Below the pieces are notes generated by a model. It did not search any database. It saw nothing but the letters and a program-made list of their open reading frames with translations, and was not told the origin of the DNA. This document shows, in pieces, positions 1 through 6,501 of a stretch of 15,889 bases of DNA; position 1 is the first letter of the stretch, and the number at the start of each line of letters is the position of its first letter. The stretch covers positions 1 through 15,889 of the forward strand of contig JACKBL010000014.1 in the NCBI GenBank assembly GCA_020634515.1. The letters run 5' to 3'. This DNA comes from Ardenticatenales bacterium (GTDB lineage Bacteria; Chloroflexota; Anaerolineae; Promineifilales; Promineifilaceae). Made by a program: the position numbers and the translations under genes.

Positions 1-107
1 GGGTTTGTGGGTTTGCGGGTTTGTGAGTTTGCGAGTGTGCGGGTTTGCGGGTTTGCGAGTGTGCGAGTGTGCGGGTTTGCGAGTCCGCGAGTTTGCGGGG
101 CTGCGAG
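1..107. repeat. Degenerate 8-bp tandem repeat tract
   Basis: The first ~107 bases are a run of 8-base units of the type GGGTTTGC, GAGTTTGC and GAGTGTGC, continuing beyond the left edge of the window. They run into a perfect 14-bp palindrome (GCGAGTTAACTCGC, 103-116) and then into short units of the complementary flavour (ACTCGCC/ACCTGCC, to about 141). Reading frames through the tract give only low-complexity peptides, so I treat it as an intergenic simple repeat and not as coding DNA. There are no spacers between units, so it is not a CRISPR array. Confidence 0.8.
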
Positions 108-216
108 TTAACTCGCCACTCGCCACCTGCCACTCGCCACTCTTATTCTTATGGAATTCCCCCAAAATAGCAAGCGCCAAATGTCACGACTTCCTGTGGC
201 AGACAGTTGCACACAA

Positions 217-249
217 AGATTACAAAAATCTGGCAGATTTTTGTAATCT
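217..249 (-). terminator. Terminator-like hairpin downstream of vapC
   Basis: A perfect 15-bp inverted repeat (217-231 with 235-249, loop GGC) sits about 20 bases beyond the VapC stop codon. Pairing can continue outward over four more pairs (ACAC with GTGT) after a small internal loop. The stem is AT-rich and there is no clean T-run after it, so it may be a weak intrinsic terminator or a dispersed palindromic repeat. Confidence 0.55.
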
Positions 250-269
250 GGTGTCTAAAGCGCGCGCTT

Positions 270-671
270 TCAAGCTAACCAGTCCTCAAGCTGTAGGTTG
301 GGTATACGGCGGAAATGTTTCTCATTATGCGTGACCAGTGGCAAGTTATGGCGCAGCGCAATGGCAGCAATCTGTAGATCGGCCAGATGCAACGGCGCGC
401 CCGCTTTTTCCAACGTTGCTTTCAACCAGCCGCAGCGTCGGGCAGCTTGTTCATCGAACGGGAGTACACGGAAAGCTGCCAGGAGAACGTCAACCTGGGC
501 CAGATGTTTGGCTGTTTGTGAGGACTTATGCGCTCCATGAATCAGTTCCGCTACGTTAATGCTTGTGACGGCCAGTTCATCGCTGGGCAACACCCAGTCT
601 CGTAGATCCAATTGACCACGCAAAATGGCAATGCAGTGGTCGCTATCCAGAATTTTCAAAGTACACCTCAC
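270..671 (-). CDS. vapC: VapC-type PIN-domain toxin
   Basis: A protein of about 133 aa with a PIN-domain ribonuclease layout. Acidic residues expected to bind Mg2+ are D9 in the N-terminal LDSDHC, E42 in the INVAELIHG helix and D98 in LHLADLQIA, followed by the T-H-N-E motif (114-117). PIN toxins of this family usually cleave tRNA or rRNA when released from their antitoxin; the specific RNA target cannot be read here. The start is a GTG (671) overlapping the antitoxin gene by 29 nt. A TTG at 659, better placed after a GAGGTG sequence, is a plausible alternative. Translational coupling with the upstream antitoxin gene is likely. Confidence 0.85.
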   Translation of the reverse strand: MRCTLKILDSDHCIAILRGQLDLRDWVLPSDELAVTSINVAELIHGAHKSSQTAKHLAQVDVLLAAFRVLPFDEQAARRCGWLKATLEKAGAPLHLADLQIAAIALRHNLPLVTHNEKHFRRIPNLQLEDWLA

Positions 672-996
672 GTCCGTTCATCTCTTGCCGCTCATGTGCA
701 ATATCTTCTGCCAGACGCGCAAGTTCAACTTCATCACGCCATAATCCAAAAGCAGCCATGGCGGCGTGGAGTTTCCGGTCCTCAATTTCCATCAATAGCG
801 CCTCATCTTGCCCCAACGTCAGAGCAAGATGACGCGCCATTTGCGCCGCCTGCTCCAGCCGCGACAATTCTTCATGACCTAATAAGACCGCAACCGCGCG
901 CTCCCGTCGTTGGATAAGAAACCGCTCCCCGGATGCTGCACGCGAGAGCAGCTCCGAAAAACGACTTTTTGCTTCGACAACATTGATCGTTTGCAT
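643..996 (-). CDS. Phd/YefM-type antitoxin of the VapBC-like pair
   Basis: A 117-aa protein whose first ~45 residues (MQTINVVEAKSRFSELL and then RFLIQRRERAVAVL) match the Phd/YefM DNA-binding antitoxin fold. The C-terminal half is charged and helical, as expected for a toxin-neutralising tail. I choose the ATG at 996 because AGGAG lies 8 bases upstream; the frame stays open to 1035 but without a better ribosome site. Family role: it binds and inhibits the PIN toxin encoded just downstream and represses the operon. A promoter with an overlapping palindrome at 1030-1081 fits autoregulation. At 117 aa it is longer than many Phd antitoxins (about 75-90 aa). Confidence 0.85.
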   Translation of the reverse strand: MQTINVVEAKSRFSELLSRAASGERFLIQRRERAVAVLLGHEELSRLEQAAQMARHLALTLGQDEALLMEIEDRKLHAAMAAFGLWRDEVELARLAEDIAHERQEMNGREVYFENSG

Positions 997-1029
997 CCCT
1001 GAACTCCTGTCTGTCCTTACAAACCTTAT

Positions 1030-1081
1030 GGTCATTATGACCTGTCACAAGAAATTGTAAGATGGATATCCTTTTTGTCAA
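1030..1081 (-). promoter_or_regulatory. Promoter and palindromic operator of the toxin-antitoxin operon
   Basis: On the minus strand there is a perfect -35 box TTGACA (1076-1081), a 16-base spacer and TACAAT (1054-1059, five of six matches to the -10 consensus). Eleven bases after the -10 box is GGTCATTATGACC (1030-1042), a perfect 6-bp inverted repeat about one central base, covering the expected transcription start and lying 33 bases upstream of the antitoxin ATG. The position suits an operator for Phd/VapB autorepression. The boxes are read directly; the function is inferred. Confidence 0.65.
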
Positions 1082-1347
1082 TAGGTTGGTTGCCACATCC
1101 TCAGCAACCATTGAATCAGGCGGGCAAATGCTCTACAATGTTTGCTATGACCCGCCACAAATGTCCCCACCTCCCGTCCCCCTGGCTTGTTTTCCTGAGC
1201 CGCTTATGCCAACGGAGGTATACTCCGAAAGGGAATAAACTGACATTCTTGCCAGAGAGACGCATGTCAGATTATGACCTGAGCCAGTATAGATGCCATC
1301 CTTGGTTGGGTTTGCAAAGATCGTCTTATTTGTGTTGAGCTTTAGCC
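1082..1347. other. Intergenic region without recognisable gene
   Basis: Between the toxin-antitoxin promoter and the left end of the insertion sequence I see no convincing coding region. Short open frames exist on both strands but lack ribosome sites and recognisable motifs. The DNA is less GC-rich than the flanking genes. Because the IS landed directly in front of the 2879 gene, the original upstream control region of that gene is probably contained here. Confidence 0.5.
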
Positions 1348-1363
1348 CTCTACTTTCCGCTAA
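1348..1363. repeat. Left terminal inverted repeat of the IS
   Basis: The sequence CTCTACTTTCCGCTAA is the exact reverse complement of 2857-2872. Identity stops immediately on both sides (C versus T outside, A versus C inside). Confidence 0.9.
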
Positions 1364-1462
1364 ATTTATTGACATAAACAATTGATCGAATCAAGCCCGT
1401 GTCGTTTGGATGCGAACATCCACAACAAAGAACCTTAAAAACGTGACGAAAACAGCTTGTTT

Positions 1463-2782
1463 TCAGGTTGAGATAGTCGCAACAGCCTGCTTTGACCGCC
1501 GGTGAGCCATAATCCCCTTGGGTAAGTGATCGGTCACCGAGGCTTTTTGGCGAAGTTCCGTGGGCAAGGGATAACTTTGCGGAAAAGGAAGACCCGCCAA
1601 GGTGCGACGAAAGCGACCTGGGGTGGGTTCAGGCTTGCGGTCCCAAAAGCCAGTAGGCATAGTCGGGTGAAGAGCCGCCAACCCCGTGAGGATGGAACCA
1701 GCCAAAATGACCAGTTCGGGCAAGCGATGGCGGGTCTCTGCCGCAAAAACAAACTGGCGATGTGCCCCGACCATTTGTTTACCAGCCAGAGGTAACTGTT
1801 CCACTGGCCAACGGTCTGTATAAAGGGTGTGAGCCGTTTGAGCTTTCATTTTGACGTTGGTAGCCACAAGCAAGGGCGTATCGTAGCGAGGGTCGTTGAT
1901 GGCATAAACATCAAAGAGGTCAGCGTTAGGGTCAGGTGCGATATCAGGGCGTACCAGGTCATACCATGCCTGAACCGTAATCGTCGCGCCACTCTCTATT
2001 GCCCAGCTAAACGTGGCGTCCGGTTTAGAAGCAGCAATTTCCTTCCCCTTGTGCTTACGGGTCAAAGGCCGAACGAGGTCTCCTTTTGTGGGTGGCTTGC
2101 CTTTTTTGCCTGTTGTGTCTCGCAGATAGTTGCGCCGGGCGGTGAAGTTCTTGGACAATCGTAGGAGAAAGCGGGCCACTTTAGCTTCATGACAGCCTTT
2201 GATTTTGAAGCCCGCATCGACCAGCATGATCTCTGACGTATTCAGGGTACGGCTCACCTGGTTGAGTAGCTCTTTTTTGAGCGCGGCTTCGCTGGGGTCT
2301 TTGGGGTCAACCCGTAGAATAGCGCAAGGTAGGGCAATCCGCTTACCCGCCACCTCGCCAATCCGCGTGACCAGTCCGAGAATGACGGCGGGCAAGGCTT
2401 TCTCGGCGATGCTGTGGTAATACTTGGATTGTAACCCTTGCAGTTTGGGTCGCCAGAAAGGAGTCGTATCAACGGCCACCACCCCATACCCTTCATAACA
2501 ACGTGGTTGCCATCGTTGCTGCTCCTCCATATATTGGTTCCAGGCAACCATGAGTTCGCTAATTTGCCACATGCCGCTATGAAAGGCTTTCCAGGCTCGA
2601 CGAACGGCCTGTTCACCAATGCCCGTTGATTGCAGAGCGGGGAAAACTGCTCCTCTATGGGGCAAGAGCGAACCGTTAATCAACATCCAGAGAAAATGAA
2701 GCATGGCTAAATTTGTGCCCACATATAAGCCAGATACAATTGATGTGAGGGCCAACATAGTTGGTTCGACGACTGGTGGCAT
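1463..2782 (-). CDS. IS4-family DDE transposase
   Basis: A 439-aa transposase expected to catalyse cut-and-paste movement of the surrounding IS. Using the ATG at 2782, the DDE residues are D105 (VVAVDTTPFW), D189 (IMLVDAGFK) and E328. The signature Y-(2)-R-(3)-E-(6)-K fits exactly (Y321, R324, E328, K335), which is diagnostic of the IS4 superfamily. The frame is open to an ATG at 2833, but AAAGGAG lies about 10 bases upstream of the ATG at 2782, so the shorter start is preferred. No internal stop or frameshift is seen. It is the only gene of the element and reads away from the downstream plus-strand genes. Confidence 0.92.
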   Translation of the reverse strand: MPPVVEPTMLALTSIVSGLYVGTNLAMLHFLWMLINGSLLPHRGAVFPALQSTGIGEQAVRRAWKAFHSGMWQISELMVAWNQYMEEQQRWQPRCYEGYGVVAVDTTPFWRPKLQGLQSKYYHSIAEKALPAVILGLVTRIGEVAGKRIALPCAILRVDPKDPSEAALKKELLNQVSRTLNTSEIMLVDAGFKIKGCHEAKVARFLLRLSKNFTARRNYLRDTTGKKGKPPTKGDLVRPLTRKHKGKEIAASKPDATFSWAIESGATITVQAWYDLVRPDIAPDPNADLFDVYAINDPRYDTPLLVATNVKMKAQTAHTLYTDRWPVEQLPLAGKQMVGAHRQFVFAAETRHRLPELVILAGSILTGLAALHPTMPTGFWDRKPEPTPGRFRRTLAGLPFPQSYPLPTELRQKASVTDHLPKGIMAHRRSKQAVATIST

Positions 2783-2856
2783 GTTTTGGGTCTCCTTTGT
2801 GATGAAAGGTCTTTCCCATAAACATGCCACCATTTCTCTTTTTTGTCACGTACCAG

Positions 2857-2872
2857 TTAGCGGAAAGTAGAG
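2857..2872. repeat. Right terminal inverted repeat of the IS
   Basis: The sequence TTAGCGGAAAGTAGAG is the exact reverse complement of the left repeat. It ends 6 bp before the ATG of the next gene, so its GGAAAG/GAG bases may act as a makeshift ribosome site for that gene. Confidence 0.9.
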
Positions 2873-2878
2873 ATTAAG

Positions 2879-3229
2879 ATGCAAATGACAATTGATGTTC
2901 CCAGCGAATTGGCTGAACTGTTGAAAATACTGCAAAATCGGTTGCCAGAATTATTAGAACGGGCCGCACGTGACCTTTTGCGGGAACAGGAAAGTGGCAC
3001 GACTGTAGATGAAACCATGATTCTGGAGCTGCTGGTTTCAACGCCCAAGCCAGAGGCGTTACTTGCCTTGCATCCCTCCCCGGCGCTGCAAGCGCGCGCC
3101 GGCGAGCTACTGGCTGCCAGTAAGGAGGGTACCCTATCACGTCGCGGCGAAGCAGAATTGGAACGCATCTTGCTGTTGGTGCGCATGGCTAAGGCAAACG
3201 CTTATAAACAACTGGGAGAGGCTGCGTGA
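2879..3229 (+). CDS. Small helical protein paired with an HNH nuclease gene
   Basis: A protein of 114-116 aa, mostly predicted helix with Leu-rich segments and no signal peptide or membrane segment. The C-terminal half (residues ~60-116) has a pattern (short helix, then a loop resembling EGTLSRRGEAELE, then a long helix) that I recall from proteins of unknown function encoded directly upstream of HNH nucleases in cyanobacteria and Chloroflexota. The stop overlaps the GTG start of the HNH gene (GTGA), so the two are translationally coupled. The start could be ATG 2879 or 2885; the IS inverted repeat ends 6 bp upstream and has probably cut the native promoter and ribosome site. Function unknown. 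Confidence 0.65.
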   Translation: MQMTIDVPSELAELLKILQNRLPELLERAARDLLREQESGTTVDETMILELLVSTPKPEALLALHPSPALQARAGELLAASKEGTLSRRGEAELERILLLVRMAKANAYKQLGEAA

Positions 3230-3507
3230 CGGATTGGATTCCGTTGGACCTTCGCCGTCTTGTCAGAGAGCGGGCTGCCGAACGGTGCGAATATTGTCTT
3301 TTCCCCCAGGCGGCAGCCTGGTTATCCTTTGAAGTGGAACACATCATTGCGCGCAAACATCGAGGCCAAACAGTTGCCGGCAACACGGCTCTCGCCTATC
3401 CTGACTGCAATCGTTTTAAGGGCACAGATTTAGGCTCGATTGACCCAGAGACCGGGCAACTGACGCCCTTCTCCCCTCCCCTGAGCCGCCCACGCAGGTG
3501 GAGATAG
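3226..3507 (+). CDS. HNH endonuclease, truncated and probably inactive
   Basis: The 93-aa product carries the HNH pattern CEYC (21-24), SFEVEHII (34-41), KHRG (44-47) and N-TALAY-PDCNRFKG (53-66). Relatives usually read NLALACxxCN; here position 58 is Tyr (TAT) instead of the first Cys of the second zinc-binding CxxC, so the metal site is broken. Relatives also continue for roughly 60-80 residues after the IDPETG motif with a conserved C-terminal segment; this frame ends after about 20 unrelated residues. A neighbouring frame reads P-T-Q-V just before the stop, resembling the family continuation, which suggests a frameshift. I regard it as a decaying gene, though the N-terminal open frame is intact. 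It overlaps the preceding gene by 4 nt. Confidence 0.75.
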   Translation: MTDWIPLDLRRLVRERAAERCEYCLFPQAAAWLSFEVEHIIARKHRGQTVAGNTALAYPDCNRFKGTDLGSIDPETGQLTPFSPPLSRPRRWR

Positions 3508-3648
3508 ATGCCTCCTCATGGCGACGGATGGCGTTATTGGCGAGGCTGGGCGCGCGGGCGTCACGCTGATTCTCAACAATTCACGCAGCCAGAAGGTGTT
3601 CCGCACTGAATGGGATGGGCTTTCAGGATAGGGTGCGCTCAGTCCTAA
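3508..3648 (+). pseudogene. Possible coding remnant
   Basis: No full gene fits here, but two short open stretches look more protein-like than random DNA. One frame reads PTQVEIDASSWRRMALLARLG. Another, from an ATG at 3518, reads 37 residues ending in VTLILNNSRSQKVFRTEWDG and stops at about 3629. They may be pieces of one lost gene separated by indels, or the shifted tail of the HNH gene. I cannot name the family. Confidence 0.35.
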
Positions 3649-3664
3649 AGGAGGAGGTATGGCA

Positions 3665-4030
3665 ATGCGAGTGACAAAAGATGCGATGGTGGCGTTAGGC
3701 TACGGCAAATACTTCCGCGCCGATCACATTGTCGGATTAGTGCCCATCGAAGAGGGACGCGGGCCGGGGCAGCGCACCTACGTGTATGTAGAAGGGCACG
3801 GTGCGCCAGTTGTCGCTTCCCGTTCCGAGTCCGCCATCCTGCGCGACATGGTGGAAACGCCGCGCGAGATCACCCGCGCGCGGGAGCAGCACCACCTGTT
3901 GGCGGACATCTTGGACAGCGTCAAAAATCTGGACCCGACGCTGCGGTCGATCATCAGAAGCCAGGGCCAATGGGACCTGACGCGGTTGGAAGAGCAAATT
4001 ATGGACCTGTTGGAAGAGGTGGAAAGCTAG
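3665..4030 (+). CDS. Small RemA-like (DUF370-like) protein, tentative
   Basis: A 121-aa soluble protein. The N-terminal ~60 residues have the pattern LGYGKYFRADHIVGLVPIEE, then GQRTYVYVEG and PVVASRSESAIL. This is reminiscent of the RemA/DUF370 family of DNA-binding matrix regulators (GYGN..., GRRTRAV..., VILS...), but the match is by eye and remote. Residues ~70-121 are predicted helical and possibly coiled coil (ILDSVKNLDPTLRSI, LTRLEEQIMDLLEE). Overlapping AGGAGG copies at 3649-3657 precede it; the ATG at 3665 has ideal spacing (7 nt), while the in-frame ATG at 3659 is too close. The methyltransferase start follows 6 nt after its stop, so the two are likely cotranscribed. Confidence 0.6.
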   Translation: MRVTKDAMVALGYGKYFRADHIVGLVPIEEGRGPGQRTYVYVEGHGAPVVASRSESAILRDMVETPREITRAREQHHLLADILDSVKNLDPTLRSIIRSQGQWDLTRLEEQIMDLLEEVES

Positions 4031-4036
4031 GCCCCC

Positions 4037-4756
4037 GTGTTTGCCGACCTACCCCCGTTGGATTTACTGGCGCGGCAGTCTGATTGGTTGGCGCCGGCGC
4101 GGGCGCGGCTGTTGCGACGGCTGGGCGTGGCTCACCGGCGGCGCGTATTGGACCTGGGCGCGGGCTATGGCGTGGTCACGGCGGAACTGGCGCGGCGCAG
4201 TGATGGCCTGGTTGTCGCCCTGGACCGCCGGGAGATGGCCCTGCGCGCCGCCGCCCCGATAGCGGGCGCGGCGCGGGTGGCCGGGGATGGGGGGCGGCTG
4301 CCTTTTGCGGCGGGCGCGTTTGACCTTGTTTTTTCGCAGTTGGTTTGGCTGTGGCTGCCTCTGGCGGAGGCTTTGCCGGAGGTCTGGCGCGTGCTGGCTC
4401 CGGGCGGCGCGTTGGTGGCGCTGGAACCGGATTACGGGGGGCTGATTGAGCATCCGCCTGCCGTGGCGGTGGGGGAGGTGTGGCGGGCGGCGCTGGCGCG
4501 TGCGGGGGGGGATGCGTTGGTGGGGCGGAAAATGCCGGCATTATTAGCCGCGCAAGGGTTTATAGTCCAGGTTGACCTCTTTCCCACCCTGTCACCGCCC
4601 GCCGCGGCCCGTTTTGATCTGCTGCGCGGTCTTCCCCTGACGTCCCTGGAGCGGCAAGTCGTGGATAAAGCCGATACCGCCAGTGTCCACCTGCGCGGCG
4701 TTTGGGAACAAGTCGTGCATTTACCCTTCTTTCTCATCACCGCCGTGCGCCCCTGA
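4037..4756 (+). CDS. Class I SAM-dependent methyltransferase
   Basis: A 239-aa Rossmann-fold methyltransferase. SAM-binding motif I is VLDLGAGYG (37-45), motif II acidic residue D63 in VVALDR, then AGDGGRLPFAAGAFDLVFS (82-100, motifs III/IV) and WRVLAPGGALVALEP (117-131). The architecture is that of UbiE/Methyltransf_11 proteins; the substrate cannot be deduced. The start is a GTG only 6 nt after the preceding stop with no strong ribosome site of its own, so translation is probably coupled to the upstream gene. The frame is very GC-rich. It is followed by a strong hairpin at 4850-4884. Confidence 0.85.
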   Translation: MFADLPPLDLLARQSDWLAPARARLLRRLGVAHRRRVLDLGAGYGVVTAELARRSDGLVVALDRREMALRAAAPIAGAARVAGDGGRLPFAAGAFDLVFSQLVWLWLPLAEALPEVWRVLAPGGALVALEPDYGGLIEHPPAVAVGEVWRAALARAGGDALVGRKMPALLAAQGFIVQVDLFPTLSPPAAARFDLLRGLPLTSLERQVVDKADTASVHLRGVWEQVVHLPFFLITAVRP

Positions 4757-4849
4757 ACACCAAGATTGGCTCGTTCTTGGCGAACGACCCGATCTAATCC
4801 TTCAAACTGGCGCCGCACATCGCGTATGATTTCAGCGCCAGTCCTAAAC

Positions 4850-4884
4850 GGAAAAGGCATGGAGATTGCCTCCATGCCTTTTCC
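4850..4884. terminator. Perfect 15-bp hairpin between convergent genes
   Basis: GGAAAAGGCATGGAG (4850-4864) pairs perfectly with 4870-4884 around the loop ATTGC. It lies between the methyltransferase gene (plus) and the FAS1 gene (minus), the place for a bidirectional terminator. No T-run follows on either strand, so termination is inferred from position and stem strength only. Confidence 0.5.
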
Positions 4885-4973
4885 TGGCAGTGATACGGGC
4901 GCTCAGGGCGCATCCAAAAACAAAGTGCAAACGAACTGGCGATGCAATTCGTATCTTATTTCAGCGCTACTCC

Positions 4974-5939
4974 TTATCGGGGCCAGGGGCCGAGGATAAC
5001 CGTGTCCACCGCGTGAATCACACCATTGGAGGCGTCCACGTTGGCGATAATTACTTTGGCGTCATCGTTGACGTAGATGCTGCCATCGTAGAACTTCAGA
5101 CCCGCCTTCTGCCCATTCGCCATCGTCACGTCGCCCAACAGGGTCAGGGCTTTGTCCGCGTTCACTTCTCCCGCAATGACGTGGTACAGCAGAATGTCCG
5201 TCAACTCCGCTTCGCTGAAAGTAGTCGCAATGTTGTCCGCATTCAGGCCCAGCTTGGCGAAGGCATCGTCCGTGGGGGCGAAGACGGTCCACTGCCCGCT
5301 GGAGAGGGTATCAACCAGGCCGGCGGCTTTGACCGCGGCCACCAGGGTGGTGAAGCGCCCATCGTTCACGGCGATGTCCACAATCGTGCTGCCTGTTGCC
5401 GTGGTTGTAGAACTCGTGGTGGCAGCGGCAGCCGTGTCCGCGCTGCGCGGCCAGGGGCCGAGAATAACGGTGTCCACGGCGTGGATCACGCCGTTAGCAG
5501 CCGTGACGTCCGGGATGATTACTTTGGCGTCATCATTGATGTAAATGTTCCCATTGAAGACCTTCAGGCCCGCTTTTTCCCCATTCGCCATGATGATGTC
5601 GCCCACGGCAGCCTGGGCTTTGCTGGAGCTGACTTCGCCCGACAGGACATGATACAGCAGGATATTGGTTAGTTCCGCCTCGCTGAAAGCGGAGGCGATG
5701 TTGTCCGCATTTAAGCCCAACTTGGCAAAAGCATCATCGGTGGGGGCAAAAACGGTCCAACTGCCACCCGAGAGGGTGTCGGCCAGGTCCGCCGCAGTGA
5801 CAGCCGCGACGAGGGTGGTGAAGCGTCCGTCTTCGACGGCGATCTCTACGATATTTCGCTGATCACGGGCCAGGGCCGCGGGAACCGCGATGATCAGGGC
5901 CAGAAACAGCAGTACAAGAGTGGAAATAGAACGACGCAT
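4974..5939 (-). CDS. Secreted protein with two tandem FAS1 (fasciclin) domains
   Basis: A 321-aa exported protein. Residues 1-24 are a signal peptide (basic MRR, hydrophobic LVLLFLALIIAVP, then AALA with cleavage after A24). FAS1 domain 1 spans ~27-165 and domain 2 ~185-321, joined by an Ala/Thr/Ser-rich linker (~166-184). Both have the hallmark TVFAPTDDAFAKL (H1) and ILLYHV (H2) motifs and end in GVIHAVDTVILGPWPR. FAS1 domains mediate adhesion to surfaces or polysaccharide, so a cell-surface or matrix role is likely. No anchor or lipobox is seen. The ATG at 5939 is chosen because AAGGAG precedes it and the signal peptide starts there; the frame is open to 5975. Confidence 0.92.
   Translation of the reverse strand: MRRSISTLVLLFLALIIAVPAALARDQRNIVEIAVEDGRFTTLVAAVTAADLADTLSGGSWTVFAPTDDAFAKLGLNADNIASAFSEAELTNILLYHVLSGEVSSSKAQAAVGDIIMANGEKAGLKVFNGNIYINDDAKVIIPDVTAANGVIHAVDTVILGPWPRSADTAAAATTSSTTTATGSTIVDIAVNDGRFTTLVAAVKAAGLVDTLSSGQWTVFAPTDDAFAKLGLNADNIATTFSEAELTDILLYHVIAGEVNADKALTLLGDVTMANGQKAGLKFYDGSIYVNDDAKVIIANVDASNGVIHAVDTVILGPWPR
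4977..5861 (-). repeat. Intragenic duplication of the FAS1 module
   Basis: The two FAS1 modules (5445-5861 and 4977-5393) align with a constant 468-bp offset and no indel over the compared segments. Long runs are identical at protein level, such as WTVFAPTDDAFAKLGLNADN and NGVIHAVDTVILGPWPR. Synonymous differences are scattered throughout, so this is an established duplication and not an assembly artefact. Confidence 0.85.
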
Positions 5940-6501
5940 TTTACATTTCTCCTTAGCTATAGTTTGTGAGCGCACTTTTTTAGGAAGCTGCGCAATGTGA
6001 CATGGGCGAATTGCTTGTTACAAAGACAAGTTTACAGAATGCACAGATATTGCACAACTAAATCCAGCTTTCGTTAATGTTTTGTTCATGTGCCGGCATT
6101 CCCTAAATAACGGCGCACATATCCGCTTCTGTCTCCATCTCTCTTGCCGCAACCCGCCGCCCACGGAAATTCATCGCCAAAGTTGGTGACGTTCGTCACT
6201 TGCTGCTGCCTGACACGCCGTCTATCTTGAAGCATGAGCGCAACCACGAAGCGCGCGTGCCGTGATCGTCTGGCCAGGCAGCCTGCGCCTGACCCAATCG
6301 GCCCATTGTCCCGGCCGATGGCCGCAAGGATGGGGAGCGACATTGACTTCAGGCTCCGGGGGGAGATCGCCCATCCACACAATGTACCCTCTCAAAGCGT
6401 AACGACTATCGCTCTCTGGAAAATTGGTCCAATCTGGCTTAGTAGTTACCTCAAAGCTATCAACTGCTGATCACCTATTAACACCAATCAAGGAGAAAGC
6501 C
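5940..6501. other. Intergenic region between divergent secreted-protein genes
   Basis: This 562-bp stretch separates the divergently read FAS1 (minus) and M28 peptidase (plus) genes and should hold both promoters. The part near FAS1 (5960-6110) is AT-rich. I find no promoter pair good enough to mark. An open frame of 98 codons on the minus strand (6086-6382) and one of 78 on the plus strand (6234-6470) have no ribosome site or recognisable motif and are not called. The only named signals are the ribosome sites: AAGGAG at 6490 for the peptidase and, on the other strand, AAGGAG about 5949-5954 for FAS1. Confidence 0.5.

Larger units (their letters stand above)
1348..2872 (-). mobile_element. 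Complete IS4-type insertion sequence (about 1525 bp)
   Basis: The element is bounded by perfect 16-bp terminal inverted repeats (1348-1363 and 2857-2872) and contains a single full-length transposase gene on the minus strand. Length, one-gene structure and the transposase YREK signature fit the IS4 superfamily. I could not find a clear target-site duplication directly outside the repeats (left flank ends TTTAGCC, right flank begins ATTAAG). Either the duplication has decayed, it is very short, or the true ends differ by a few bases. The gene is intact, so the element may still be mobile. Confidence 0.88.

Noticed and set aside
1..110. CRISPR-like array
   Set aside because: The units are about 8 bp, contiguous and without unique spacers, and no cas gene is nearby.
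1200..1230. CGGAG-GTATA-CTCCG palindrome as an operator
   Set aside because: Only 5 bp arms, more than 200 bp from any called start, and a better operator exists at 1030-1042.
872..1381. Short open frames on both strands around the toxin-antitoxin promoter and the IS left flank
   Set aside because: They overlap the promoter/operator or the IS inverted repeat and show no protein-like pattern.
6086..6382. A 98-codon minus-strand open frame in the FAS1-M28 gap
   Set aside because: No ribosome site, no motif, and composition like a shadow frame.
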